A stretch of DNA of 64,000 bases from Nocardiopsis sp. FIRDI 009 (GTDB lineage: Bacteria > Actinomycetota > Actinomycetes > Streptosporangiales > Streptosporangiaceae). Below, one piece after another: positions 1-11,019 of this stretch. The stretch lies in NCBI RefSeq assembly GCF_003386285.1, contig NZ_QPNC01000001.1, positions 62,001-126,000 of the forward strand, read 5' to 3'. How positions within the stretch are numbered: the first letter of the stretch is position 1; each line of letters opens with the position of its first letter. The translations under genes were made by a program, and so were the position numbers. The notes under the pieces are model-generated. The model was not told the origin of the DNA. It saw only the letters and a list, made by a program, of their open reading frames with translations, and made no database searches.

Positions 1-1
1 T

Positions 2-679
2 TTCATCGGGGTCTTCGTCATCGAGTTGGCGCTCAAGATCCACGCCTGGCGGGGCCGGTACTTCCGCAGCGCGTGGAACTGGTTCGACTTCCTCGTCGTG
101 GTGGTCTCCGTGATCCCCGCGACCGGCCCCTTCTCCGTGCTCCGGGTGCTGCGCGTCCTGCGGATTCTGCGGATCATCAGCGTGGTCCCCCAGATGCGGA
201 TGATCATCACGGCCCTGTTCCGCTCGGCGCCCGGGATGGGAACCGTCATCGGTCTGCTCCTGGTGATCATCTACTCCGCGGCCGTGCTTGGGCACCAGCT
301 GTTCGGTCAGAACGTGCCGGAGTACTTCGGGGACCTGGGGACGACCCTGTACACCCTGTTCCTGGTGATGACCACGGAGAACTGGCCGGACGTCGCCGAC
401 GCCGTCCTCGCCCACCACCCCATGGGCTGGATGTTCTTCGTCGTCTACATCGTGATCACGACCTTCATCATCCTCAACCTCGTGATCGGGGTGATCGTCA
501 CGTCGATGGAGCAGGAGGTCGACAAGGCCATGTGGGCCGAGGACCAGGAGTTGGAGGAGGTCCAGCACAGGGTGGTGATGGACCGGCTCGCCGAGCTGAG
601 CCGGCAGGTCGAGCGGCTTGAGCGGTTGGTGCGCGAGCGCGACGGGCAGCCGATGAGCCCGCCCGTGAGTGAGAACTAG
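2..679 (+). CDS. Voltage-gated ion channel (NaChBac/Nav-type), 5'-truncated
   Basis: The reading frame is open from base 2, so the start and segments S1-S2 lie outside the window; 225 residues remain. Visible in order: the S3 motif WNWFDFLVVVVSVIP; an S4 voltage sensor with arginine at every third position (VLRVLRVLRILRII); an S5 helix; a pore loop with the filter-like motif TTENWPD; an S6 helix ending in NLVIGVIV; and a heptad-rich C-terminal coiled coil (about the last 45 residues, EEVQHRVVMDRLAELS...). The order S3-S4-S5-pore-S6-coiled coil is that of single-domain bacterial sodium channels that assemble as tetramers in the plasma membrane. The filter differs from the NaChBac LESWA type (ENWPD), so sodium or calcium preference is not predictable from the sequence. 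No linked gene helps assign a role. Confidence 0.9.
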   Translation, partial: FIGVFVIELALKIHAWRGRYFRSAWNWFDFLVVVVSVIPATGPFSVLRVLRVLRILRIISVVPQMRMIITALFRSAPGMGTVIGLLLVIIYSAAVLGHQLFGQNVPEYFGDLGTTLYTLFLVMTTENWPDVADAVLAHHPMGWMFFVVYIVITTFIILNLVIGVIVTSMEQEVDKAMWAEDQELEEVQHRVVMDRLAELSRQVERLERLVRERDGQPMSPPVSEN

Positions 680-1341
680 CGGTGGGGGACAGCCGGACAC
701 CCGGAGGGCCCGAGGGAGGCGGCGTCCGGGCGTCGTGCGTGTGGTGGGTTCAGGCGGCGATCGGAGCTGAGCGGGTCCTGGAGAAGCAGGGCCGCCCGCC
801 CGTCCGGTGGGGAGGGAGCCTCTGGAGCCGCTGTTCGGAAGCCGAGCTGTGTGGCGAGTGTTTCGACTGGTCGACCACCACCTTCCGTCCGCCGACCGGG
901 CGTGGGAACAGGGCCTCGTCGATGACCGCGTGGAGGCGTCCGGGGTTCGGGCGAACCGGGATGCCGCGTCGGGCCATGCGACCTTCGGCTCGCCGTTCGA
1001 TCTCCGACGGTTCCGTGTGCCGAGCGCCCCGGAAGATGTCGGCCGTGTACCCCGGTACCCGACAGGGGCCTGGGATGACCTGGGCGCCGAGTCCCCTGCT
1101 CCCACTCCCGCACACCCCGTGCCGGAGGGAAGCCGGCGCACACGGAAGCACGGTGGCCCGCCCGTTTCGTGGTGACCGACCGGTGGTCGGACCCGGGCCG
1201 TCCGAACGGGGCCTGACGCGCTCAGGCACACGTGACCGGTGAGTACCGCTCCGCCACGTGATCACATCGCTGATCCGACCCCTTACGGTGCGCTTATATC
1301 GAGGGGGTAGGAAGAGGCCAACCCTATGGAGTGAGTGAGCG
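680..1341. other. Gene-poor intergenic stretch
   Basis: Between the channel gene and the small repeat protein I see only the DUF5753 relic (about 820-1082). Other open frames here have no recognisable protein and no ribosome site. An AT-richer patch near 1288-1300 (cgcttatatcgag) could hold the promoter of the gene at 1342, but no clear -35 box is visible. Confidence 0.4.
820..1082 (-). pseudogene. Relic of Scr1/DUF5753-type regulator
   Basis: Minus-strand translation of 861-1082 reads as the middle of a DUF5753 domain: VIPGPCRVPGYTADIFRGAR, then EIERRAEGRMARRG, then LHAVIDEALFPRPVGG. Families of this type have 'vPGLLQTpeYA..vfr', 'ev..rv.aRl.RQ' and 'l.vvlDEavLrRPvGG' at the same spacing. 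After ...VVVDQ (about 863) the match continues only in another frame (ETLATQLGFRTA, to about 820), so there is a frameshift. The N-terminal XRE helix-turn-helix and the C-terminal third are absent, and no start codon or ribosome site fits. Intact members are XRE regulators usually paired with a small DUF397 protein; none is seen here. This is a decayed fragment in an otherwise gene-free stretch. Confidence 0.6.
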
Positions 1342-1662
1342 ATGTTCGACGACGTGATCGATTGGTTCAAGGACCTCTTCGGAGGAGCCACCGAGGAGGT
1401 CGCCCAGGGGGTTTCCGACACCGTGGCCGAGGCTGGCAGCGGTCTGGGCGCCGCACAGGAGACGGCGCAGTCCTTCGGAGAGGACGCGATGGGCACCGCC
1501 ACCGAGACCGCCCAGGGCTACGGTGAGGAGGCCCTCGGCGGAGCGGCCGAGACCGCGCAGGGCTTCCAGGAGCAGGCCGGCACCGTCGGAGGGATCGTCG
1601 AGGATCCGGGCGGCGCGGCCACGGACGCGGCCACGGACCACTTCTTCGGTGACAACCGCTGA
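1342..1662 (+). CDS. Small acidic LEA-like protein with three 15-residue repeats
   Basis: 106 residues, start ATG preceded by ggagtgag. An amphipathic N-terminus (FDDVIDWFKDLFGG) is followed by an Ala/Gly/Glu/Thr/Gln-rich helix-prone region. The unit ETAQ-x-[FY]-x-E-x-A recurs at residues 40, 55 and 70, an exact 15-residue period: ETAQSFGEDAM, ETAQGYGEEAL, ETAQGFQEQAG. The C-terminus is acidic and Gly/Ala/Asp-rich. There is no signal peptide or membrane helix. Periodic amphipathic helices of this kind resemble late-embryogenesis-abundant or apolipoprotein-like proteins that protect proteins or membranes under stress; that role is inference from composition only. It stands alone, with a convergent SixA-like gene downstream. 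I do not recognise a named family. Confidence 0.7.
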   Translation: MFDDVIDWFKDLFGGATEEVAQGVSDTVAEAGSGLGAAQETAQSFGEDAMGTATETAQGYGEEALGGAAETAQGFQEQAGTVGGIVEDPGGAATDAATDHFFGDNR

Positions 1663-1819
1663 CCCTCGGCCTCGCCCGGCGGGCCAGGTGGGGAGGCCCG
1701 GGATCCGGGTTCTCCCCACACCCCGACGCCTCACCGTCCCCGGCGCCGTCCGGTCCGTACGCCGGACCGGGGGTCCCGGCCCGGGCGCGGGACGCCACGC
1801 GCGCCGCTCGGCGCTTCGG

Positions 1820-2335
1820 TCAGCCGGACGGGGTCCAGTAGGCGACGAGTCGGCCGACATCGTGCTCCACCTCGTGCCAGGGGCCCTGGAAGGTGAGGAG
1901 CGCGACCGAGCTGGCGGGGAAGCCCGAGAGGTTCAGGCGGGGGAGCAGATCGCCGTCGGCCTCACCGGTCAGGGCGTCGGCGAGCCAGTGCAGGCCGGGG
2001 TTGTGGCCGACGATCAGGAGGTCGTCCACCTCGTCGTCGGTCTCGTGGAGCAGGGCGACCAGGTCGCCCGGGGCGGCCTCGTAGAGCCGTTCGTCGAAGA
2101 CGGTTCTGGAGGGCGCGGACAGTTCCCGTTCGGCGAGCCCCCAGGTCTCCCGGCAGCGGGTCGCGGTCGAGCTCAGGACCAGGTCGAAGCCGAGACCGTT
2201 CCGGGCCAGCCAGCGGCCCGCCGCGGGGGCCTGTTCGCGCCCGCGTTCGGACAGCGGACGTTCGTGGTCGGAGTCGCGGGACCAACTGGCCGTGGAGTGG
2301 CGCAGGAGCGCGACGCGGCGTGTCTTCTCACCCAT
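1820..2335 (-). CDS. SixA-like histidine phosphatase
   Basis: 171 residues of the histidine phosphatase (phosphoglycerate mutase-like) superfamily. The catalytic RH motif is at residues 12-13 (LLRHSTAS), with Arg60 (SSTATR), the acidic segment near 81-86 (DERLYEA) and the second histidine H111 (VGHNPGLHWLAD). The short length and lack of extra domains match SixA and actinobacterial relatives, which remove phosphate from phosphohistidine or small substrates in the cytoplasm; the substrate here is not evident. Start ATG at the complement of 2333-2335. The next gene upstream on the same strand (membrane protein) ends at 2402, so the two could be co-transcribed. Confidence 0.85.
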   Translation of the reverse strand: MGEKTRRVALLRHSTASWSRDSDHERPLSERGREQAPAAGRWLARNGLGFDLVLSSTATRCRETWGLAERELSAPSRTVFDERLYEAAPGDLVALLHETDDEVDDLLIVGHNPGLHWLADALTGEADGDLLPRLNLSGFPASSVALLTFQGPWHEVEHDVGRLVAYWTPSG

Positions 2336-2401
2336 GGTGGTGATCGTCGCACAGAGTGACCACGCGCGCGGGAGAACGCGGAAAACCGGTCAGGACGCCG
2401 G

Positions 2402-3394
2402 TCAGGAGAGCGGGCGGGACACCGGCCGGGGAAGGGCCCGGTCGGTGACGGACTCGGCGAGGCGATCACGCTCACCGGCCTCCTCCGGGCGCACGGCCGG
2501 GGCCAGGTCGACGAGGTCGGCGGGGGCGCCGTCCGGCTCCGAGATCACACTGACGACGGCGCCTTCGTCGAACCGGACGCGCAGCTCGTTCGGGGTGCCC
2601 GGCCCCCGGTCCACGAGGACCGTCCCGTCGGTCTTCCGGCACCGTACCCCCGGGAAGTCGCAGCCGGCGCGAACGCCCTCGCCGTGAGGGTCGAGCACCT
2701 CCGAGCCGCCCCACGACAGCACGTGGACCGTCGCGCCCTCCTCGTTCCGGTAGGTGATCCGCAGCCCGTCGTTGATCTCGTGGACGCGTGCCGGCGCCCA
2801 GTCGGGATGGTCGAGGACACCGATCGTGTGGTCGAACCCGGAGATCTGCTCCCGTGCGCGCTCGACACCCGCCCACACACGCACCAGGTCCGACACCAGG
2901 GGGAGCGCCACCAGGGCCGACGCGACCACCGCCACGGCGGCCAGCGGGCCGGGCGGCCGCGGTGACGGGAGCCGTTCGACCAGCAGACACGCGCCCACGG
3001 CGGCGGTGCTGATCATCCCGGTCAGGAACACGATGTTGACGGTGAGGCCGCCGGGTAACGGGGTGGCCGCCGGGGCCAGGTACGCCACCACCACCGGTGT
3101 GGCCATGGCGGTACCGGTCACGAGAGCGGCGATCGAGGTGGGGTGGTCGATACCCGTCCCCTCCAGCCAGCGCGCCGACAGCCACAGCATCAGCAGGATG
3201 GCCCCGACGATCACCGGGGCGAGCAGGAGGACCCACGGGATCGCGCCGCTCAGCGTCAGCGCCCGGGCGGCCTTCCAGACGCCGATCGGGAACAGCGCCA
3301 TCAGCGGGGATCCGATCAGGCACAGGGTGAGGAACGCGCCGACCGCGGACCCTCTCGGTCGGCGTGTGGGCGATCGTGTCAGCACATCGTCCAT
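2402..3394 (-). CDS. Multi-pass membrane protein of unknown function
   Basis: About 330 residues. The N-terminal half has roughly five hydrophobic segments (for example AVGAFLTLCLIGSPLMALF, WVLLLAPVIVGAILLMLWL, AMATPVVVAYLA, VNIVFLTGMISTAAVGACLL, AAVAVVASALVALPLV). The second half is a soluble domain, about residues 180-330, with beta-rich segments and two Cys about seven residues apart (GCDFPGVRCRK), which may form a disulfide if the domain is outside the cell. Start is uncertain: ATG at 3394 is used, and GTG codons at 3397 and 3409 are alternatives beside an AGAAGG site. Family not recognised. Confidence 0.6.
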   Translation of the reverse strand: MDDVLTRSPTRRPRGSAVGAFLTLCLIGSPLMALFPIGVWKAARALTLSGAIPWVLLLAPVIVGAILLMLWLSARWLEGTGIDHPTSIAALVTGTAMATPVVVAYLAPAATPLPGGLTVNIVFLTGMISTAAVGACLLVERLPSPRPPGPLAAVAVVASALVALPLVSDLVRVWAGVERAREQISGFDHTIGVLDHPDWAPARVHEINDGLRITYRNEEGATVHVLSWGGSEVLDPHGEGVRAGCDFPGVRCRKTDGTVLVDRGPGTPNELRVRFDEGAVVSVISEPDGAPADLVDLAPAVRPEEAGERDRLAESVTDRALPRPVSRPLS

Positions 3395-3560
3395 CACAAC
3401 CCGGATCACCCTTCTGGCGGGGAGGACACGTTACGCCTGTTCAGGCTTGGGCGCCAGATGTGCAGCGCCGGATCCGGGCTTGACGTTCCGCCCCCAGGGT
3501 CGGGATCCGGTCAACGGCCGGTGTTGAGGGGGAGTCCACCGGAATTTTTTCCCCGCGCGT

Positions 3561-3587
3561 CAGGAGGGGCGAACTGTTCCCCTCCTG
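3561..3587. terminator. Inverted repeat downstream of DUF695-like gene
   Basis: Perfect 9-bp arms (caggagggg / cccctcctg) with a 9-nt loop, 66 nt beyond the stop of the minus-strand gene ending at 3653. There is no U-run on that strand, so this is a structure-only terminator candidate. Confidence 0.4.
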
Positions 3588-3652
3588 ACCCTTCCGCCGG
3601 GGCCCCTCCCCGCCGGAGACCCTCCCCCGTGACGAGGGCGGTCGGACGCCTC

Positions 3653-4822
3653 CTAGGACCCCAGCTCACGCCGGTACTGGCGGCGGAAGGCGTTGAACCA
3701 CGCCCAGTCCGGGTCCAGTTCGCTGCGGAGCTTGACCTTGCCCTCCGGCCAGTCGACCAGCTGGGCCTCGAACTCGGGCAGGACCCCCGACTCCGGGTCC
3801 AGGTAGTAGTGGTAGTGGCGCTCCCCGCGCTCGGTCTTCTGGGCGAACAGGGCCCCGTTCTCCCGGAGCACGCCCTCCAGACGCGCCTCCAGGTCGCCGA
3901 GGGCGGCCTCGGACGCCTCGATCGGGCGCTTCTCGGCGTCCATGGTGGCGAACGGAACGACCACCTGCACGTAGAGGGAGAACGCGGGGAAGTCGCGGCG
4001 GGTGAGCGGGTGGCGGATCAGGATGCGCACCGCGCCGAACAGCGGGTGTGTGCCCTCCAGGGTCACCCAGCCGTCGGCGCCGCCCAGCAGGTCGGCCATC
4101 TGCCGCGCCACGGAGGGCATCGACGTGGGCGGCAGCGGGTCGAGCGGCGGCTCGTCCAGGGAGTCGATCCTGCCGATCCACCGCACCACGTCGTCCTCGC
4201 CCAGCGCCAGGAGGGTGACGTGTTCGGCCACCCCCTCGCGCACCTCCTCGGGCAGGAACATGTTGTCGGGGTGGTAGACGCCGACCTCGATCTTTCCGGT
4301 GGCCTGGTTCACACGCAGGGACACCGACACGTGCGACAGGTCGAGTTCGTGGTCGTCCAGGGTCAGCACCGACGACAGGCGTTCGTGGTCGGCCGGGCGG
4401 ACCGGCTGGAAGGCCCACTGCTCGTCGTCGGGGGCCGACCGGGCCCAGCGCTCGGACATGACGCGGGCGTCGTCGGAGGGGCCGGGGCGCAGCGTCATGG
4501 CGTAGGTGGGGCCGCCGGTCAGTCTGGACGGGTCGTCCAGCGCGGCGAGCTGCTCCAGGAGCGCGCTCGGGTCGACGTCCGGGGAGAGGTCCAGGTCCTC
4601 GATGTCACCGCCCTTCTGCTCCGGCGGGCGCCCCACCTCCCAGTCGAGGTCGGGGTGGATGCCCTTGACCAGGGAGGTGACGCGGTCGGAGACCTCGTCC
4701 GGGACCGGTTGGGCGGACTCCACGGCGTTGGCCAGGACCTCACGGATCCCGGGCCAGGCGTCCCAGAAGGCGGTGACGGCGGTGGTGGAGTCGGCGGAGC
4801 GGCGACGACGGAACAGAGCCAT
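3653..4822 (-). CDS. DUF695-like domain protein
   Basis: 389 residues, start ATG at 4822 ([13 protein letters not shown]...). Cytosolic, with no signal peptide or membrane helix. A basic N-terminus is followed by an acidic linker and a mixed alpha/beta body. The C-terminal third contains [15 protein letters not shown] and ends with [17 protein letters not shown]. The aromatic 'RxYHFYxD'-like strand and the W-rich end resemble DUF695 proteins, whose function is unknown. Divergent from mnmA with 178 nt between the starts. Assignment rests on general resemblance. Confidence 0.6.
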   Translation of the reverse strand: MALFRRRRSADSTTAVTAFWDAWPGIREVLANAVESAQPVPDEVSDRVTSLVKGIHPDLDWEVGRPPEQKGGDIEDLDLSPDVDPSALLEQLAALDDPSRLTGGPTYAMTLRPGPSDDARVMSERWARSAPDDEQWAFQPVRPADHERLSSVLTLDDHELDLSHVSVSLRVNQATGKIEVGVYHPDNMFLPEEVREGVAEHVTLLALGEDDVVRWIGRIDSLDEPPLDPLPPTSMPSVARQMADLLGGADGWVTLEGTHPLFGAVRILIRHPLTRRDFPAFSLYVQVVVPFATMDAEKRPIEASEAALGDLEARLEGVLRENGALFAQKTERGERHYHYYLDPESGVLPEFEAQLVDWPEGKVKLRSELDPDWAWFNAFRRQYRRELGS

Positions 4823-4983
4823 ACAACGATTTTCGCAGAAGCCCGCGACCACCCTCGCCGGGCACCGCGAGGGGGAGGGCCCGACGCGGGGCGGTCCCGG
4901 CCGGGACCGGGCGGGTGCCGCCGGAGCCGTGCGGACGCGGCCGGGGGTGAGGTGTTCGCGTGGCCGGGACCCCCGTGCGCCGC

Positions 4984-5001
4984 ATACGCTGGACGGCACT
5001 A
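4984..5001 (+). promoter_or_regulatory. Candidate -10 and leaderless start for mnmA
   Basis: A TACGCT hexamer ends about 11-12 nt before the ATG at 5001, and no Shine-Dalgarno sequence separates them. The arrangement suggests a very short or absent 5' leader, which is common in actinobacteria. No convincing -35 box is visible. Confidence 0.35.
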
Positions 5002-6113
5002 TGACTTTGCGTGTACTGGCAGCCATGTCCGGCGGGGTCGACTCCGCGGTCGCCGCGGCCCGGGTGGCCGAGGCGGGCCACGACGTCACCGGCGTTCACC
5101 TGGCGCTCTCCAAGAACCCGCAGTCCTACCGCACGGGGGCGCGGGGCTGCTGCACGGTGGAGGACTCCCACGACGCCCGGCGCGCCGCCGACGTCATCGG
5201 CATCCCCTTCTACGTGTGGGACATGTCCGAGGAGTTCGACCGCGAGGTCGTCCAGGACTTCGTCGCGGAGTACGAGTCGGGCAACACGCCCAACCCGTGC
5301 CTGCGGTGCAACGAGAAGATCAAGTTCGAGGCCGTGCTGGACCGGGCGGTCGCCCTGGGCTTCGACGCCGTGGCCACCGGGCACCACGTGCGCAAGATCG
5401 ACGGGCGCCTGGTGCGCAGTGTCGACGGGCGCAAGGACCAGTCCTACGTCCTGGGCGTGCTCACCGCCGAACAGATCGACCACGCCATGTTCCCGCTGGG
5501 CGACTGCACCAAGGACGAGGTGCGCGCCGAGGCCGAACGCCGGGGCCTGTCGGTGGCGGACAAGCCCGACAGCCACGACATCTGCTTCATCGCCGACGGA
5601 GACACGGCCGGGTTCCTCAACCGGAGGATCGGCGCCAGGCCGGGGCCGATCCAGGACGAGGACGGCAACGTGGTCGGCACCCACGACGGGTCGCACACCT
5701 TCACCGTGGGCCAGCGCAAGGGGCTGGGGCTCGGCGGGGCCGCGCATCCGCGCTACGTGCTGTCGATCGAGCCGGTGAACAACACGGTCACCGTGGGGCC
5801 GCGCGCCTCCCTCAGGGTGGACCGGATCACCGGGGTACGGCCGGTGTGGAGCGGGTGCGCGCCGCTGACCGAGCCGACCGACTGCCGGGTGCAGCTGCGT
5901 GCCCACGGGGAGGTGTACCCGGCCAGCGTCGTGCAGCGCGACGGCGCGGACGGGCCCGAACTACAGGTGCGGCTGGCCGAGCCCGCCACGGGTGTGGCGC
6001 CGGGGCAGGCGGTGGTGGTCTACGACGGCGACACCGTGCTCGGGTCGGCGACGATCGCGGCGACCGCGAGGGCGGAGGAGGCCGGGTCCGGGGTCGCGGG
6101 AGCGGCCGGATAG
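5001..6113 (+). CDS. mnmA: tRNA-specific 2-thiouridylase MnmA
   Basis: 370 residues. It installs 2-thiouridine at U34 of tRNA-Lys, -Glu and -Gln, using ATP and a sulfur carrier. The N-terminal PP-loop SGGVDS is at residues 10-15. Catalytic Cys100 lies in [10 protein letters not shown] and the second catalytic Cys195 in [10 protein letters not shown]. The middle domain includes [16 protein letters not shown], followed by a C-terminal beta-barrel. Length and motifs are those of the family. Start ATG at 5001 fits the conserved N-terminus. Its tRNA-Glu and tRNA-Gln substrate families are also encoded in this window (42.9-43.3 kb), though with C34 anticodons. Confidence 0.96.
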   Translation: MTLRVLAAMSGGVDSAVAAARVAEAGHDVTGVHLALSKNPQSYRTGARGCCTVEDSHDARRAADVIGIPFYVWDMSEEFDREVVQDFVAEYESGNTPNPCLRCNEKIKFEAVLDRAVALGFDAVATGHHVRKIDGRLVRSVDGRKDQSYVLGVLTAEQIDHAMFPLGDCTKDEVRAEAERRGLSVADKPDSHDICFIADGDTAGFLNRRIGARPGPIQDEDGNVVGTHDGSHTFTVGQRKGLGLGGAAHPRYVLSIEPVNNTVTVGPRASLRVDRITGVRPVWSGCAPLTEPTDCRVQLRAHGEVYPASVVQRDGADGPELQVRLAEPATGVAPGQAVVVYDGDTVLGSATIAATARAEEAGSGVAGAAG

Positions 6114-6222
6114 CCGGTGTCCCCGGGGTTCCCGGGCCGCTTCGGCCCGCCCGTCGCCCCTGCCGTGACCTGGACTGTCGGAAGGAACACCCTCGACAGC
6201 GCCCGCACACCCCTTGCCGAGG

Positions 6223-6241
6223 TTAGGTAAGGCATAGCATA
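6223..6241. promoter_or_regulatory. Candidate DtxR/IdeR-type iron box
   Basis: TTAGGTAAGGCATAGCATA matches 13 of 19 positions of the iron-box consensus TTAGGTTAGGCTAACCTAA; the left half-site TTAGGT is perfect. It lies 29 nt before the start of the DedA-like gene and overlaps the likely promoter. Binding by an IdeR/DmdR regulator is inference. Confidence 0.4.
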
Positions 6242-6270
6242 GTTGCGGCGAGATGAGGGGGGCCTGGTCC

Positions 6271-6894
6271 ATGCATGCGTTCGGTTTCCTGGAGGGGCAG
6301 CCCTTCTGGCTCGTCTACTTCACGCTGCTCGGTGTGATCCTGCTCCGGGTCCAGGCCACCTACTGGATCGGCCGGGGACTGGGCGAGGGCGTGTCGCGGA
6401 GCCGGACGGGCAGGCGGCTCGGCCCGCGCCTGGAGGCCGCACGTGAGCGCATCGACCGCTACGGCGCCCCCGTCGTGACCCTGAGCTTCCTCACCGTGGG
6501 GGTGCAGACCGCCGTCAACCTGACGGCGGGCGCGATGCGGATGCGGTTCGGACGCTACCTCCTCGCGATGGTCCTCGGATCGCTGATCTGGGCGGGCCTG
6601 TGGTCGGTGGTGTTCTCCGGCGTCGTCGGGGCCTGGTGGGCGCTGTTCCTGAACTCGCCGTGGGTGGCGGTCGGGGTGACGGCGCTGGCGGCCGTGATCG
6701 TCGGGGCGCTCGTGCTGCGGGCGCGGCGCCGTGATCGGATGCGGGCCGGGACACGTGATCGGGCCGGCACCGCCGCATCCGACCCCGCGGCCGAACCTCC
6801 CCCGGAGGAGCCCTCGGCCGAACCTCCCCTGGGGCCGGAGGACGCCGACCGGACGGTTGTCCACAGGCCGTCACGGGTTGCTGGCGCCGAGTAG
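6271..6894 (+). CDS. DedA/VTT-domain membrane protein
   Basis: About 207 residues. Start ATG 6271 is chosen because gaggggggc lies 8 nt upstream; ATG 6253 is an in-frame alternative. Membrane segments are near the N-terminus (FWLVYFTLLGVILL), in the middle (TLSFLTVGVQTAVNLTAG, YLLAMVLGSLIWAGLW) and at 135-160. The stretch RYGAPVVTLSFLTVGVQT followed by MRMRFGRYLL is the VTT (DedA) core, which retains the family's Arg and Gly residues. A hydrophilic Pro/Glu/Ala tail of about 50 residues follows. DedA proteins are undecaprenyl-phosphate or phospholipid flippases or proton-dependent transporters; the exact substrate is unknown. The iron-box-like site upstream is unusual for this family. Confidence 0.75.
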   Translation: MHAFGFLEGQPFWLVYFTLLGVILLRVQATYWIGRGLGEGVSRSRTGRRLGPRLEAARERIDRYGAPVVTLSFLTVGVQTAVNLTAGAMRMRFGRYLLAMVLGSLIWAGLWSVVFSGVVGAWWALFLNSPWVAVGVTALAAVIVGALVLRARRRDRMRAGTRDRAGTAASDPAAEPPPEEPSAEPPLGPEDADRTVVHRPSRVAGAE

Positions 6895-7225
6895 GGATCA
6901 GCGCCTACGCTCGATGGCGGGGGCGCCGCGAACCCCCGGTCAGGGCACCTGAAACCCCCGAACGAGTATCCCCCGCAGTGTTCCGGTCCGGCCAGGGCCA
7001 TCCCCCGCCTGTGGACACGAGCGGCATCCGCCATCACGCGCCGCCCTGACCCGCCGGGCCTCAGGTCGCCCCCGCGCGCGGCCAGCGGCGTGTCAAAGCC
7101 GGTACTGCTCGCGCACCAGCGTCACCTCCGCGCGGCCAGCAGCGCGGGCCGCGCCGCCCGGTCCGTCCGGTCCGGGCGAGGGTCGGGGACACGGACCGCC
7201 CGTCATCACGCGCCGCCCGCCCTCC
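6895..7225. other. Gene-free stretch
   Basis: No supported gene, tRNA or riboswitch seen. The right end leads into the palindrome and promoter of the MetE-C-like gene. Confidence 0.4.
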
Positions 7226-7246
7226 GTTGCCCTAACCTTGGGCAAC
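7226..7246. promoter_or_regulatory. Perfect palindrome abutting the MetE-C-like start
   Basis: GTTGCCC-TAACCTT-GGGCAAC: perfect 7-bp arms around a 7-nt centre, ending one base before the GTG start. The centre contains TAACCT, a good -10 candidate placed 9 nt before the start codon. The site therefore overlaps promoter and initiation point, as expected for a repressor operator on a leaderless transcript. Confidence 0.45.
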
Positions 7247-10655
<3,409 letters not shown>

Positions 10656-10658
10656 CCT

Positions 10659-10680
10659 CGGCCGCGGGGCGCGGCGGCCG
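10659..10680 (+). terminator. ligA: Hairpin after ligA
   Basis: Arms cggccgc / gcggccg with an 8-nt loop, starting 4 nt after the ligA stop. No T-tract follows. Confidence 0.4.
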
Positions 10681-11019
10681 GGACCGTCGCTCCCCACGAC
10701 CCCGCGACCGTGCCCTCCGCAACCCCGCCGGCAACACGCCGCGCCCCACCCGGCAGCGCGCGTGGCAGGCCCGGAACCCGCGTCCGGGGTGTCTCCCCGC
10801 CGACCCACCCCCATTACGCACCGTGTTTCACGGATAGTTCCGAGCATGCGACAGTTGGTGATGAAACCGCGTAAGCTGGACATTAAACGCCCGGATGTGG
10901 ACACATCCAAATCCCGGATTCGGCTATGAGGGGTGGCCGTCTCGTGGGAACCTCGACACTCAGGAGCGACGGCGCCAGGCGTGCCGCCGTCCTCCGCGTC
11001 CCCCTCACGAGGACCACGG
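10681..11019. other. Gene-free stretch before GGDEF-EAL gene
   Basis: No supported coding region. An AT-richer segment near 10860-10900 (taagctggacattaaacg) probably carries the promoter of the downstream gene, but I cannot fix the boxes. Confidence 0.35.

Noticed and set aside
3143-6226. Very long open frame (over 1000 codons) on the + strand across the DUF695 and mnmA genes
   Set aside because: GC-rich shadow frame rich in Arg/Gly/Pro and His; it overlaps mnmA, whose motifs are certain, and the minus-strand gene.
6895-7246. SAM or cobalamin riboswitch before the MetE-C-like gene
   Set aside because: No conserved riboswitch core; the apparent promoter leaves no leader RNA.
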